From contig NZ_CP062260.1 in NCBI RefSeq assembly GCF_014863545.1, positions 6,407,501-6,471,500 of the forward strand: 64,000 nucleotides of DNA. The letters are read 5' to 3'. Positions 7,172 through 16,085 of the stretch are shown piece by piece. A model generated the notes under the pieces. That model was not told the origin of the DNA. It saw only the letters and a program-made list of their open reading frames with translations, and did no database searches. This DNA comes from Paenibacillus sp. JNUCC32. GTDB taxonomy: Bacteria > Bacillota > Bacilli > Paenibacillales > Paenibacillaceae. The translations under genes and the position numbers were made by a program. How positions within the stretch are numbered: the stretch's first letter is position 1; every line of letters starts with the position of its first letter.

Positions 7172-8648
7172 ATGGATCAAGAACAACACGGCAAGCAAAC
7201 TCATTGCACTCGCTGTCAGCATTCTGTTATGGGCAATGGTTCATATGGACAGCGGCACGCCCGCACCGCCCACGACCTTTTATGATACCAAGATCATTGA
7301 AGGCGTTAAGATTCAAACCTATGGATTTGATGACGGCGAATATGTGCTAACCGGCATTGATCAAGATCGCGTGAATCTCGAGGTGCGGGGGAAGAAATCC
7401 AATATTTCGCTTTTGACCGACGAATATAAAGTAAAGCTCGATCTGAGCAACGTCAAAGAACCGGGAACGCACACACTTCCCCTGACCTACTCCATCCCAA
7501 GCGGCGTGGAGATGGTATCGATGGAACCATCCGTTGTTACGGTGACCGTAGAGCCGAGAGTGTCGAAATCCGTGACGGTAAGTATTGGCACGAAGGGCGA
7601 GCCTGCTAAAGATTACCGGGCCGGAACGCCCGTGCTGATTGACCCAAGGCAAGTCACGGTTACCCTGCCGGAATCGTCGATGGCAAATTTAGGGCAGGTC
7701 AAAGGTAACGTGGAGCTTGATGGAGCCAAAGAGAAGATTACGGAGAAACGAGTCAAGCTAACAGCATATGATAAAGAAGGCGCCGAAATGGAGGATGCGG
7801 TCATTGAGCCTGCTACGGTAGCGGCTGAAGTACCGATTGAGCCTGCATTTGTCACCCTGCCGCTGGAGCTTCAATATACCGGAAGGCTGCCGGAAGGGTT
7901 TGTCTTATCCAAGGTAGAACAGAAGGTCAAAGAAGTGAAGCTGTTCGGCAGCAAAGAGGTACTGGCAGGAGCTGAGACCTATATCGAAGCCGCCATCAAT
8001 CTGGGAGAAGTTAGAAATTCGGGAACAACAGTGCTTACGGCCGACTTGACGCCGCCTGAAGGTTTTGAGAAAATCGAGCCGAGCTCTGTAACGGTTGAAG
8101 TTACGGCTGTATCGCATGGAGAACGGGAGATTACCGGCATTCCGATCACGTTAAAAGGTGTCGCCTCCGGCCTGGATGCCGTCATTACGGATCCAAAGAC
8201 GAAGACGATCTCGTTGACGCTCACCGGTGCGCCTGACTTGCTTAATAGTCTGGAGCCGACGGATATTGGAGCTGAAGCGAACGCGACCGGCTTGAAAGCC
8301 GGCGTCCATGAAATTCCGCTGCAGATTACGCTGCCTAATTTCATCAACCGCACGGATCAGGATCGCCCTGTGATAAAGATAGAGCTCAAGGATAATTCGA
8401 AACCCGTGACAACGAACCCGGGTACTTCGAACAACGAGGGAACCGACAAAGACAAGCCTGATGTACCGGGGACGGGAACGGGCACCGGAACTGGAACAGG
8501 GACGGGCAATGATCAAGGGGAGGATCCGGAGACGCCTCCCGCGAATGAGGGCACGGATAACTCCGGGTCAGGAGAAAACCCATCACATCCGCCGGGAGAC
8601 GGATCAAGCGATGGAACGACGGGTACAGAAACATCGAATGATGGATAA
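7164..8648 (+). CDS. cdaR: CdaR (YbbR-domain regulator of CdaA)
   Basis: Membrane-anchored regulator of the diadenylate cyclase. From ATG 7164 the protein has 494 residues: one transmembrane helix near 10-28, then four YbbR beta domains over about 35-410. The tail of roughly 75 residues is low complexity, with a run of Gly-Thr dipeptides near 435-445, then Asp/Glu/Pro/Gly/Ser-rich sequence. The start was chosen because GGAAGGGGG lies at 7146-7154 and gives the 8-base overlap with cdaA; the reading frame itself opens further upstream at 7089. The long acidic Gly-Thr tail is unusual for CdaR and may be a wall-spanning linker. Confidence 0.9.
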   Translation: MDKWIKNNTASKLIALAVSILLWAMVHMDSGTPAPPTTFYDTKIIEGVKIQTYGFDDGEYVLTGIDQDRVNLEVRGKKSNISLLTDEYKVKLDLSNVKEPGTHTLPLTYSIPSGVEMVSMEPSVVTVTVEPRVSKSVTVSIGTKGEPAKDYRAGTPVLIDPRQVTVTLPESSMANLGQVKGNVELDGAKEKITEKRVKLTAYDKEGAEMEDAVIEPATVAAEVPIEPAFVTLPLELQYTGRLPEGFVLSKVEQKVKEVKLFGSKEVLAGAETYIEAAINLGEVRNSGTTVLTADLTPPEGFEKIEPSSVTVEVTAVSHGEREITGIPITLKGVASGLDAVITDPKTKTISLTLTGAPDLLNSLEPTDIGAEANATGLKAGVHEIPLQITLPNFINRTDQDRPVIKIELKDNSKPVTTNPGTSNNEGTDKDKPDVPGTGTGTGTGTGTGNDQGEDPETPPANEGTDNSGSGENPSHPPGDGSSDGTTGTETSNDG

Positions 8649-8680
8649 TATCGAAGAGTAGATAAAGGAGTATATAAAAC

Positions 8681-10021
8681 ATGGGGAAATATTTTGGTAC
8701 AGATGGAGTAAGAGGGGTTGCGAATCAAGAATTAACGGCGGAAATGGCTTACAGCATCGGCCGCTGCGGCGGCTATGTGCTTACGGGCGATAAAGAGAAG
8801 CCAACCGTTATCATCGGGATGGATACCCGGGTATCCGGCGCTATGCTGGAGTCGGCCCTGGTTGCAGGCCTGCTGTCCATTGGCGCACACGTCATTCGCC
8901 TTGGCGTCGTAAGTACGCCGGCGGTGGCTTATATTACAAGACTTTTGAAGGCTGATGCGGGCGTTATGATCTCAGCTTCGCATAACCCGGTGCAGGATAA
9001 CGGCATCAAGTTCTTCGGTGGCGACGGTTTCAAGCTGTCCGATGAAACCGAGCTCAAGATTGAAGAGCTGATGGATGCGGAAACCGACAATCTGCCGCGA
9101 CCGATCGGGGCTGATTTAGGTGAATTGCTGGTAGATAACGAATCTAAGTATAAATACCTGGAATATTTGAAAACGACGATCAGCAACCGGTTCGACGGCC
9201 TGAAAATCGTGCTGGACTGTGCAAACGGGGCTGCGTATGAGCTCGCTCCGAAGCTGTTCCGTGAATTGGGTGCGGATGTGATCACCATCGGCGCTGAGCC
9301 GAATGGCCTGAATATCAATGATCACTGCGGATCGACCCACCCGGAGAAACTCGTCGAGGCCGTACTCCAGCATGGCGCTGACCTCGGACTGGCCTTTGAC
9401 GGAGATGCGGATCGCCTGATTGCCATCGATGCTAAAGGCGAGGAAGTGGACGGCGATTTCATCCTGTGCATTTGCGGGGATGCCATGAACCGTGCCGGCA
9501 AGCTGAAGGAAGGTACGATCGTTTCGACCGTGATGAGCAACATCGGTTTCTATAAAGCATGCGACAGCCTGAAGCTGAAGACGGCAAAAACGGCAGTCGG
9601 CGACCGCTACGTCATGGAAGAAATGCGCCGCGGCGGATACAACCTGGGCGGCGAGCAATCGGGACATGTCATTTTCCTGGACCACAACACCACAGGAGAC
9701 GGCATTCTGACCGGGATTCAATTGGTGGATACGCTGGTAGCCTCCGGCAAGCCGCTGCATGAGCTGAAGAGCAGCATGCGCAAGTATCCGCAAGTACTCG
9801 TTAATGTCCGCGTTGGCGATAAGAGCAAGTACCAAGGCAATACCGTTATCGAGTCTGCGATTGCTGAGGTTGAAGGCATTCTGGGTGATAACGGTCGTGT
9901 CCTGGTGCGCCCATCGGGAACGGAATCCCTCATTCGCGTCATGGCCGAAGGCCCGGACAAAGATGAGCTTGACCGTTATGTAACACAGATTGCAGACGTG
10001 GTGAAGCGGGAATTGGCGTAA
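8681..10021 (+). CDS. glmM: Phosphoglucosamine mutase
   Basis: Interconverts glucosamine-6-phosphate and glucosamine-1-phosphate for UDP-GlcNAc and peptidoglycan synthesis. The 446 residues are full length. The N-terminus [12 protein letters not shown] is typical, the phosphoserine loop ISASHNP lies near residues 98-104, the metal-binding DGDADR near 241-246 and the phosphate-binding RPSGTE near 409-414. AAAGGAG at 8664-8670 precedes the ATG. It follows cdaR by 32 bases, probably in the same transcript. GlmM is known in relatives to bind and inhibit CdaA. Confidence 0.97.
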   Translation: MGKYFGTDGVRGVANQELTAEMAYSIGRCGGYVLTGDKEKPTVIIGMDTRVSGAMLESALVAGLLSIGAHVIRLGVVSTPAVAYITRLLKADAGVMISASHNPVQDNGIKFFGGDGFKLSDETELKIEELMDAETDNLPRPIGADLGELLVDNESKYKYLEYLKTTISNRFDGLKIVLDCANGAAYELAPKLFRELGADVITIGAEPNGLNINDHCGSTHPEKLVEAVLQHGADLGLAFDGDADRLIAIDAKGEEVDGDFILCICGDAMNRAGKLKEGTIVSTVMSNIGFYKACDSLKLKTAKTAVGDRYVMEEMRRGGYNLGGEQSGHVIFLDHNTTGDGILTGIQLVDTLVASGKPLHELKSSMRKYPQVLVNVRVGDKSKYQGNTVIESAIAEVEGILGDNGRVLVRPSGTESLIRVMAEGPDKDELDRYVTQIADVVKRELA

Positions 10022-10065
10022 GACTAAGGGTGTATTTTTCAAGGAAAGCAGACTAATTTCTGTCA

Positions 10066-10108
10066 GGGCCAGTGAACTATGAAGTTTCGGTTCACTGGCC
10101 CGCCGTTT
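10066..10108 (+). terminator. glmM terminator
   Basis: A perfect 12-base stem GGGCCAGTGAAC / GTTCACTGGCCC (10066-10077 and 10090-10101) is followed by a short GCCGTTTTCC tail. The stem is strong but the T run is weak, so some read-through is possible. Confidence 0.7.
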
Positions 10109-10257
10109 TCCAGAATGCCGGTCGAATGAAAGCGCAACACCCCCTGTCCTGCCTGCAAAGAGGTGCTTGTTCGGCATCGCTTGCGAAAATAGGCCATTCG
10201 GTGTCATTCATGGGGTTAATCCAAGGTAGGGCTTGGCATTGTCAGGAACCAGCCGAG

Positions 10258-10286
10258 TTGCCAAAGCGATAGGGCATGAATATAAT
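10258..10286 (+). promoter_or_regulatory. Sigma-A promoter of glmS
   Basis: TTGCCA (10258-10263), a 17-base spacer and a perfect TATAAT (10281-10286). The predicted start near 10293 is about 50 bases upstream of the ribozyme cleavage site, which fits a glmS leader. Confidence 0.85.
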
Positions 10287-10337
10287 AAAGGATGTCATTC
10301 AAGAATAGAAAGCGAGGATCGTGAGGTTACTTCAAGC

Positions 10338-10520
10338 TTCATAAGCGCCAGAGCTTGTACCTGCGCGGGGATTGGTTACAGCCATGCTAAGGATAACCAA
10401 ACGGCAGAACGCAAGTTGACGAGGTAGAGGTGTTCGGATTATTCGGCGGGGACCTCTCGGTTATGCATCAACCGTAAGCGGATAACGGAAAAGGGATGGG
10501 CGACCGTTCTTACAACGTAT
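10338..10520 (+). ncRNA. glmS ribozyme-riboswitch
   Basis: Self-cleaving, glucosamine-6-phosphate-activated leader of glmS. The hallmark AGCGCCAGAGC starts at 10344, with cleavage expected between A10344 and G10345. GCAAGTTGACGAGG (10411-10424) pairs back with GAGCTTGT. A stem of AGAGGT with ACCTCT (10426-10456) follows, then ATTCGGCGG. The distal arm AACGG...CCGTT (10484-10508) completes the fold. Cleavage exposes a 5'-hydroxyl and leads to mRNA decay when GlcN6P is plentiful. The assignment rests on conserved core motifs and its place upstream of glmS. Confidence 0.93.
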
Positions 10521-10756
10521 TCGCAGATGCTTATTCATCACTTATATACAAAACATGAATGTGCGATCTAGAATGCGACAGCGCGGTGGAAGAAGAGTGC
10601 ATTCATGTCTGTTCAACTAAACAGCCTAACGAATTGCTGAGTTTCTTGAACGTTGATAATTGAATAGATCATTCTTCTTTCCTGATGCCGCACAGATGCT
10701 GCCGTGTTCTATTTCCGCCTAACTATTATTGGGAAATCGAACGGAGGAATCATAAT

Positions 10757-12589
10757 ATGTGTGGTATTGTCGGATATATTGGAAATCAGAAAACGCAAGC
10801 GGTGTTGATCGAGGGATTGAGAAAGCTTGAGTATCGTGGATACGATTCAGCAGGGATTGCCGTCTTTACGAATGAAGGCCTGCGCGTTGCGAAGGCACAA
10901 GGACGTCTTGCCAATCTGGAGGAGCGACTGGAGTCTGCACCACTGGTAGGGACCGCAGGTATCGGTCATACCCGCTGGGCAACCCATGGCCGTCCATCGG
11001 ACGTGAATTCGCATCCGCATACGGACGAAAGCCAGAAGTTTTCCGTTGTTCATAACGGAATCGTTGAGAACTATCTGGAGCTGAAGGAAGAGCTGATCAG
11101 CCAAGGACACCAGTTTGCTTCGGAGACCGATACGGAAGTTATTTCCCATCTCATTGCGCGAGAATATGACGGAGATATCGTTAAGGCTGTGCAGAAGGCG
11201 ATCTCTTACATGAGAGGCGCATTTGCCCTTGGCGTATTGACCGAGTATGAGCCGGATCGATTGGTGGCTGTGCGTCAAGCAAGCCCGCTTATTATCGGTC
11301 TTGGCGAAGGGGAGAACTTCATCGGTTCTGATATTCCGGCTATTTTGAAATATACGCGTAACGTTTATATTCTCAACGATGGAGAGATGGCCCTGCTGAC
11401 GGCAGATGCTGTCGAATTAATGACCATTGAGGGGAACTTTATTTCTCGGGAAATGATTCGTGTCGACTGGGATGCCGTTACAGCGGAAAAAGGCGGATTC
11501 GATCACTTCATGCTGAAGGAGATCCACGAGCAGCCAAAAGCATACCGGGATACGATGCTGGGCCGTGTGGATGAGAGCGGACGTAAAGTCGTTCTGCCTG
11601 AGCTGAAGCTGACACAGGAACAGATCAAGAACATTCGCAATGTTCAGATCGTCGCCTGCGGTACGGCTTACCATGCCGGGCTGGTGGGACGCAGCGTGAT
11701 CGAAGAGATGGTGCGCATTCCGGTCGAAAATGACGTGGCGTCCGAGTACCGTTACCGCTCGCCGATCGTCACGCCGGAGACCCTTGTCATCGTAGTGAGC
11801 CAATCCGGCGAGACGGCAGATACCTTGGCTGCGCTTCGTGAAGCGCAAAGCCATGGCGCTCATGTTCTGGCCATCACGAACGTTGTGGGCAGCTCGATTG
11901 CCCGAGAAGCCAACGATGTGCTTGGCACCCTGGCTGGTCCGGAGATTGCCGTAGCCTCCACGAAGGCTTACACCTCGCAGTTGATTGCGTTCTATCTGTT
12001 TGGTCTGTACCTGGCTCAAGTGCGCGGTACGATGACAGAAGACGCCGTTGCTGAAGTGATTGCAGCAATGGAAGCACTGCCTGAACAGGTAGAGTCCATG
12101 CTGACCAACGCGGAATCGATCAAGGGATATGCCGAGCAGATTGCTGAGCATGAGAACCTGTTCTTCATCGGCCGCGGCCAAGACTACGCCGTAGCTCAGG
12201 AAGGCTCCCTCAAGCTGAAGGAGATCTCTTACATTCACTCCGAGGCTTATGCTGCCGGCGAACTGAAGCACGGTACGCTTGCCCTGATTGAAGAGGGAAT
12301 TCCGGTCATTGCCTTGGCAACCCAAGAAACCGTACTTGAAAAAACGGTGAGTAATATCAAGGAAGTGAAGGCCCGCGGCGCGGAAGTGATGGCCATTACG
12401 CATGAAGAGCATGTGGCCGGCCTGCTGAAATCCGTGGATCAAGCCTTCGCCATTCCGAAGACCTTGCCGATCTTGACGGCAGCCTTGTCTGTCGTACCGC
12501 TGCAGTTGCTTGCCTACTACACATCGCTTGCCCGTGGCAACGACGTGGATAAGCCGCGCAACCTGGCGAAGAGCGTGACGGTGGAGTAA
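10757..12589 (+). CDS. glmS: Glutamine-fructose-6-phosphate aminotransferase
   Basis: First committed enzyme of amino-sugar synthesis: fructose-6-phosphate plus glutamine gives glucosamine-6-phosphate. From ATG 10757 the protein has 610 residues. The Cys directly after Met (CGIVGYIG) is the Ntn-type glutaminase nucleophile. Two SIS domains follow, with the sugar-binding SQSGETADT in the first, and the protein ends LAKSVTVE as in the family. CGGAGGAAT at 10742-10750 sets the start; the reading frame opens 24 codons earlier. Feedback control acts through the leader ribozyme. Confidence 0.98.
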   Translation: MCGIVGYIGNQKTQAVLIEGLRKLEYRGYDSAGIAVFTNEGLRVAKAQGRLANLEERLESAPLVGTAGIGHTRWATHGRPSDVNSHPHTDESQKFSVVHNGIVENYLELKEELISQGHQFASETDTEVISHLIAREYDGDIVKAVQKAISYMRGAFALGVLTEYEPDRLVAVRQASPLIIGLGEGENFIGSDIPAILKYTRNVYILNDGEMALLTADAVELMTIEGNFISREMIRVDWDAVTAEKGGFDHFMLKEIHEQPKAYRDTMLGRVDESGRKVVLPELKLTQEQIKNIRNVQIVACGTAYHAGLVGRSVIEEMVRIPVENDVASEYRYRSPIVTPETLVIVVSQSGETADTLAALREAQSHGAHVLAITNVVGSSIAREANDVLGTLAGPEIAVASTKAYTSQLIAFYLFGLYLAQVRGTMTEDAVAEVIAAMEALPEQVESMLTNAESIKGYAEQIAEHENLFFIGRGQDYAVAQEGSLKLKEISYIHSEAYAAGELKHGTLALIEEGIPVIALATQETVLEKTVSNIKEVKARGAEVMAITHEEHVAGLLKSVDQAFAIPKTLPILTAALSVVPLQLLAYYTSLARGNDVDKPRNLAKSVTVE

Positions 12590-12670
12590 GGCAGGAGCGG
12601 GCAATTAAGATCTGCTCTAGTTGTTCTGTTAATGAAATTTAGGATTCATCTCGCTTGAATTTATTAATGA

Positions 12671-12705
12671 AAAGGCTTCGCCCCTGGTGATTAGGGGCGA
12701 AGCCT
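12671..12705. terminator. Bidirectional terminator, glmS / 12.8 kb membrane gene
   Basis: A perfect 14-base stem (12671-12684 with 12692-12705, core GGCTTCGCCCC) has A residues on the left and TTTT on the right. It can therefore end glmS on the plus strand and the convergent gene on the minus strand. Confidence 0.92.
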
Positions 12706-12758
12706 TTTGTCATGTTCAGAAGGATTCAAGATATTAAAGTGATTAAAGATTCAATAAC

Positions 12759-14675
12759 TTACTCGATCGATTCCACATGAATGACAGGCACCTTCGTGAT
12801 CTGACCGGATGCGGCGCTTTCACTGCTTTCGCTATGGTCTTGTTGAACATCATCCGGATTGATCTCCTCGGAAGTGACGGGATCGCTTGGATTCTCAGTT
12901 TCATCCAGACGATCTCCGTCAACTTGTCCGGTCTCCGGCTCGGCAGGGTCCGGAGACGCAGGTGGTTGACTGCTTACCGGGATCTCCAGCTGCTGATACT
13001 CACCATTGAACGTTCCGATTAGCGTCGGGCTCCCCGCAGGGAAATCCAAGTCTCCCCTTAAGACGATATAGTATCCATTACGTTCGGCAATGACTTCGCC
13101 ATAGCCGCCTTGCGGGATATGGACAGAGAAGCGTACTTTCTCATTCGGATAACCCTCGATATTAGCGATATCGATGTCGGTATATTGAACCTGATACCCA
13201 GTGAATCCGTATTGGTCTCCTTGACGCTCAAAAATGGCGATCTCGTCCGGACTGACTCCTTCCAGATTCGTGACCAGCAAAGATTTGTCCGGCAGCACCT
13301 GGTAGCCTTCGGCCGTAAATTGGAACAGCGGCGTCAGATTAGAATCTCTGGTTTCGTAGGCTGAATAGAATACCAAGTCAGTCCCCGCAGAGCCCTCCAC
13401 AAGGATGACCGGCTTCTTCTCGCTGCTAAGCGATTCCTCGACTGAAACCTCATGGATCGCGACATCGGACGGGTAATCGTGGTTTTGGAATAATTGCACC
13501 GATCCATCGGCATTCAAGACCGCTAAGTAGATGATGTTCCCCTCGTCGACCCCTATGGCATATGCCAATCCTCCGAAACGATTGCCGCCTCCGCTGACGT
13601 AGCTGAAGCTGCCTTTCAGACCGGCCATGTGGAACAAACGAATCGGATCGTGGATCGTCCAGGCCAATTCGGCAGCTTGCCGTTTACGGCTCATATCCTG
13701 GTACCCCGACAAGGCCGCATAGAGTGCGATTGCTTCCTCGTAGTTCTGGCTTTGTACCATCCTATCGGCCGCTGCGACCCAGCGGTTGATCTCATTCTGA
13801 ATATACGCCATGATCTCCGCGTTCTTCCGCTCGTTCCGTTCAAGGTACTTTCTGTAGCCTGAGGCGTGAGCTGCAAAAACGGCCGGTTGTTCCCGCTGCA
13901 CATCCCTTTGCAGCATGGCATACACAAGTTCATCTGCCTTTCGATTCAACCATGCAGCCGATATCGACCGGCTGGCATACTCGGAACCCATGGATTGCGA
14001 CCAATTCAACAGGTCGGCATACTGCCCGGCCCCTGCCAGGCGGGTCAAAACCATCTCGTCGTACCGCTGGAACAGGCGGAGCAGCTTCTCATCCTTCTGT
14101 TTCTCGCTGCCGTAGAAGGAATCCGGAATGCGAAGCAGATTCCATTTAAAGCTGTTATCCTCGTACTGCTGCTTTTCAAGCAGTTCGTCGGCCCTGCGCG
14201 TAAACAAATCGATGAATTGCAGGAATGTCCGTTTCACATCATCGGGTATGCCATAGAACGACGCAATTTCGTCGTAATACGAGGCGTGGGATCCCTGTTG
14301 TTCCGAGAACTTCTTCTCCGCCTCAAGCAATTCGGCATATACGTTCATGAAGCCGGAGAAATCTCCGGCTTCCCCGACCTGGCTCAATCGGTGATCAAGT
14401 GAGGAAAGACTTTCCTTCATGGACGTAATGGGCCCAAGCTCTTGCAGCCTTGAAGCAAGCAGATCTTCTTTATATAGAAGGGAACGGTTATTCCGGGCCT
14501 TCTGATACCACTCTTCTGCCTGAACGAGCCTTTCCTGGGCATACAACGACTCGGCTTGCGCCATCGCCTCGATTTTTTGATAGATGTGAATTCCCTTATA
14601 CCCGATCAGCAGCAGAAGGACGATACATAAAAAAAGATACAAATTTCGCAGGGTTAGCGTGTTTTTCATCGTCAT
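12759..14675 (-). CDS. Membrane-anchored TPR-like protein, unknown function
   Basis: I do not recognise a named family. The 638-residue product has one transmembrane helix at about residues 9-28. A long alpha-helical region (about 35-330) follows, with TPR-like segments such as AESLYAQERLVQAEEWYQKA. A beta-rich domain spans about 340-560. The tail of about 70 residues is rich in Pro, Asp, Glu and Ser. The topology predicts an extracytoplasmic body. The start MTMKN is preceded by AGAGGGG. It is the last gene of a three-gene minus-strand set (15771 to 12759) diverging from the VWA-tubulin-GTPase genes, so it may be an outer component of that system. Confidence 0.75.
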   Translation of the reverse strand: MTMKNTLTLRNLYLFLCIVLLLLIGYKGIHIYQKIEAMAQAESLYAQERLVQAEEWYQKARNNRSLLYKEDLLASRLQELGPITSMKESLSSLDHRLSQVGEAGDFSGFMNVYAELLEAEKKFSEQQGSHASYYDEIASFYGIPDDVKRTFLQFIDLFTRRADELLEKQQYEDNSFKWNLLRIPDSFYGSEKQKDEKLLRLFQRYDEMVLTRLAGAGQYADLLNWSQSMGSEYASRSISAAWLNRKADELVYAMLQRDVQREQPAVFAAHASGYRKYLERNERKNAEIMAYIQNEINRWVAAADRMVQSQNYEEAIALYAALSGYQDMSRKRQAAELAWTIHDPIRLFHMAGLKGSFSYVSGGGNRFGGLAYAIGVDEGNIIYLAVLNADGSVQLFQNHDYPSDVAIHEVSVEESLSSEKKPVILVEGSAGTDLVFYSAYETRDSNLTPLFQFTAEGYQVLPDKSLLVTNLEGVSPDEIAIFERQGDQYGFTGYQVQYTDIDIANIEGYPNEKVRFSVHIPQGGYGEVIAERNGYYIVLRGDLDFPAGSPTLIGTFNGEYQQLEIPVSSQPPASPDPAEPETGQVDGDRLDETENPSDPVTSEEINPDDVQQDHSESSESAASGQITKVPVIHVESIE

Positions 14676-14690
14676 AACGGTATAGCCCCT

Positions 14691-15626
14691 CTAATCCCAT
14701 TTTTGAAAATCAGGGTCCGAGCGGTAATGTTCATTATAAATCGCCGATACCCGATCCCGAAGGCCGTTCCACGACAAGCCGGGATTGCGGCGCACGATCT
14801 GATACAAGCGGAGGAAGCGGTACCTTGGCAATCCATCCGCATAGCGGCTAATGAAATCAGGAAACGTATCGATATATTTTTTCTTCCGTACCGCTGCTCC
14901 GGCAGCGTCGATCATAATCTGCCTGCCATGCTCCATCCGTAAAATGTCAGCTTCATGATCGAGCAGGTACCGAATGGCTTTGCTGTTGATCAGCTCGCGT
15001 TTAATTTTGGCGATTTCCCCGATATAGGCGGCCAGGTCCGGATCAAACTCGTCCAGAAGCAGGGGCTCGAGTTCAAGATCCATATCCTTCCGGAGGCTGA
15101 AGCTTTGCAGAAGGACGATCTGCTGCAGGCGGATCCGGTCACTCCGAACCAAGGAAGCAATTTCCCTGACGATCTCAAAGCCCAGCTGAGCATCTTCCTT
15201 GATGGCGGCGGAGGCCGTCGCTTTGTTCAGATCGAGGCCATCCAGAATCTGTTCTCGATGACTTCTTATAAGCTTGTCCAGAGCGTGCAGGGTCTCGGTA
15301 TGCAGCATTCGCCGCTGGATCAGCCATAAACATACAAGCAGGATCAGCATGCAGGCAAAGGCGATCGCGATCTGCAAGAAGGTCTTACCGAGAAGCACGG
15401 CAGAGAGTCCTATAATGTAGAAAAGAAGACGGTCGCTCTGCATGGAACGTTTGGCCATGCTCCCTGCAAATTCCATAACGGGGACCAGGGACTGGCGTTT
15501 GCAGTAAGCGCAGCTGTCCTCCCAAAGAATCGTGAAATTGTGGCAATGTTTGCAAATCCTTAACTTTTGGTAGACATATCTCGTTTTAGCATAGGGGCGA
15601 AGTTGCACCGGCTTTTTCTTATCCAT
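14691..15626 (-). CDS. Zinc-ribbon membrane protein, unknown function
   Basis: 311 residues from ATG at 15626, preceded by AGAGGGAA. An N-terminal zinc ribbon (C25, C28, C39, C42) is followed by two adjacent transmembrane helices at about 66-105 and a charged, mainly helical cytoplasmic domain. The reading frame extends 36 codons further upstream, but that part is Arg/Ser-rich, lacks a good ribosome site and overlaps the small gene before it. The 8-base overlap with the upstream 50-aa gene indicates translational coupling. No enzymatic motif is seen. Confidence 0.75.
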   Translation of the reverse strand: MDKKKPVQLRPYAKTRYVYQKLRICKHCHNFTILWEDSCAYCKRQSLVPVMEFAGSMAKRSMQSDRLLFYIIGLSAVLLGKTFLQIAIAFACMLILLVCLWLIQRRMLHTETLHALDKLIRSHREQILDGLDLNKATASAAIKEDAQLGFEIVREIASLVRSDRIRLQQIVLLQSFSLRKDMDLELEPLLLDEFDPDLAAYIGEIAKIKRELINSKAIRYLLDHEADILRMEHGRQIMIDAAGAAVRKKKYIDTFPDFISRYADGLPRYRFLRLYQIVRRNPGLSWNGLRDRVSAIYNEHYRSDPDFQKWD

Positions 15627-15771
15627 GCTGTTCCCTCTTGGAGTTGGCCGCTTCAAGCAGAGTCTGTTGCAGCTGCTCCGGCGTCGGGGCGTTCTTCTTA
15701 CGCTTGGAATAAGCCGTGATCTTGATGATGACAAAAAGAAACAAAATCCCGAGACATCCGTATGTAATCAT
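15619..15771 (-). CDS. Small membrane protein (50 aa)
   Basis: 50-residue reading frame starting MITYGCLGILFLFV. It has a single N-terminal transmembrane helix (about 3-18), a basic stop-transfer patch SKRKK and a soluble helical tail. GAAAGGAACC lies just ahead of the ATG at 15771. The stop overlaps the start of the zinc-ribbon gene by 8 bases, which supports it being real. It is the first gene of the leftward arm of the 12.7-30 kb locus. Its small size makes it likely to be missed by automatic annotation. Confidence 0.7.
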   Translation of the reverse strand: MITYGCLGILFLFVIIKITAYSKRKKNAPTPEQLQQTLLEAANSKREQHG

Positions 15772-15856
15772 ATGTCGGTTCCTTTCGGTATCGAAATTGG
15801 TTCAAAAATAGAGGGTGAGCCTTGTGTCCTAAGTCCGGGTGGCGCGACTGATGATG

Positions 15857-15885
15857 TTGAACTTTGGCAGGTATAATTATATCAT
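15857..15885 (+). promoter_or_regulatory. Candidate sigma-A promoter of the VWA-tubulin operon
   Basis: TTGAAC (15857-15862), a 17-base spacer and TATCAT (15880-15885). It lies in the 314-base divergent gap (15772-16085), which has no gene. It would give a leader of about 190 bases before the first VWA gene. A TATAAT on the opposite strand overlaps it, but no matching -35 is clear. Confidence 0.45.
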
Positions 15886-16085
15886 ATGGACATAGTGCTG
15901 GGATATTTTAGTGACTGGCGTGGTGTTTTCTATATAAACACAGTAGGAATATGGATATTTTCGATTATTATTTTAAGCTTCCTTTCATGTAATTTTAAGA
16001 CTTTTTGCCTACAGTTAGACTAGTCTCTGACGAACGAACCGAGACATCCGCCGATGCTCGACTAAATGGATGAAGGAGTAAATCT

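Noticed and set aside
9116..10207. 363-codon minus-strand open frame over glmM
   Set aside because: It lies opposite glmM, which is complete and well recognised; the antisense product has no family features.
11417..12604. 395-codon minus-strand open frame over glmS
   Set aside because: Antisense shadow of a conserved enzyme gene.
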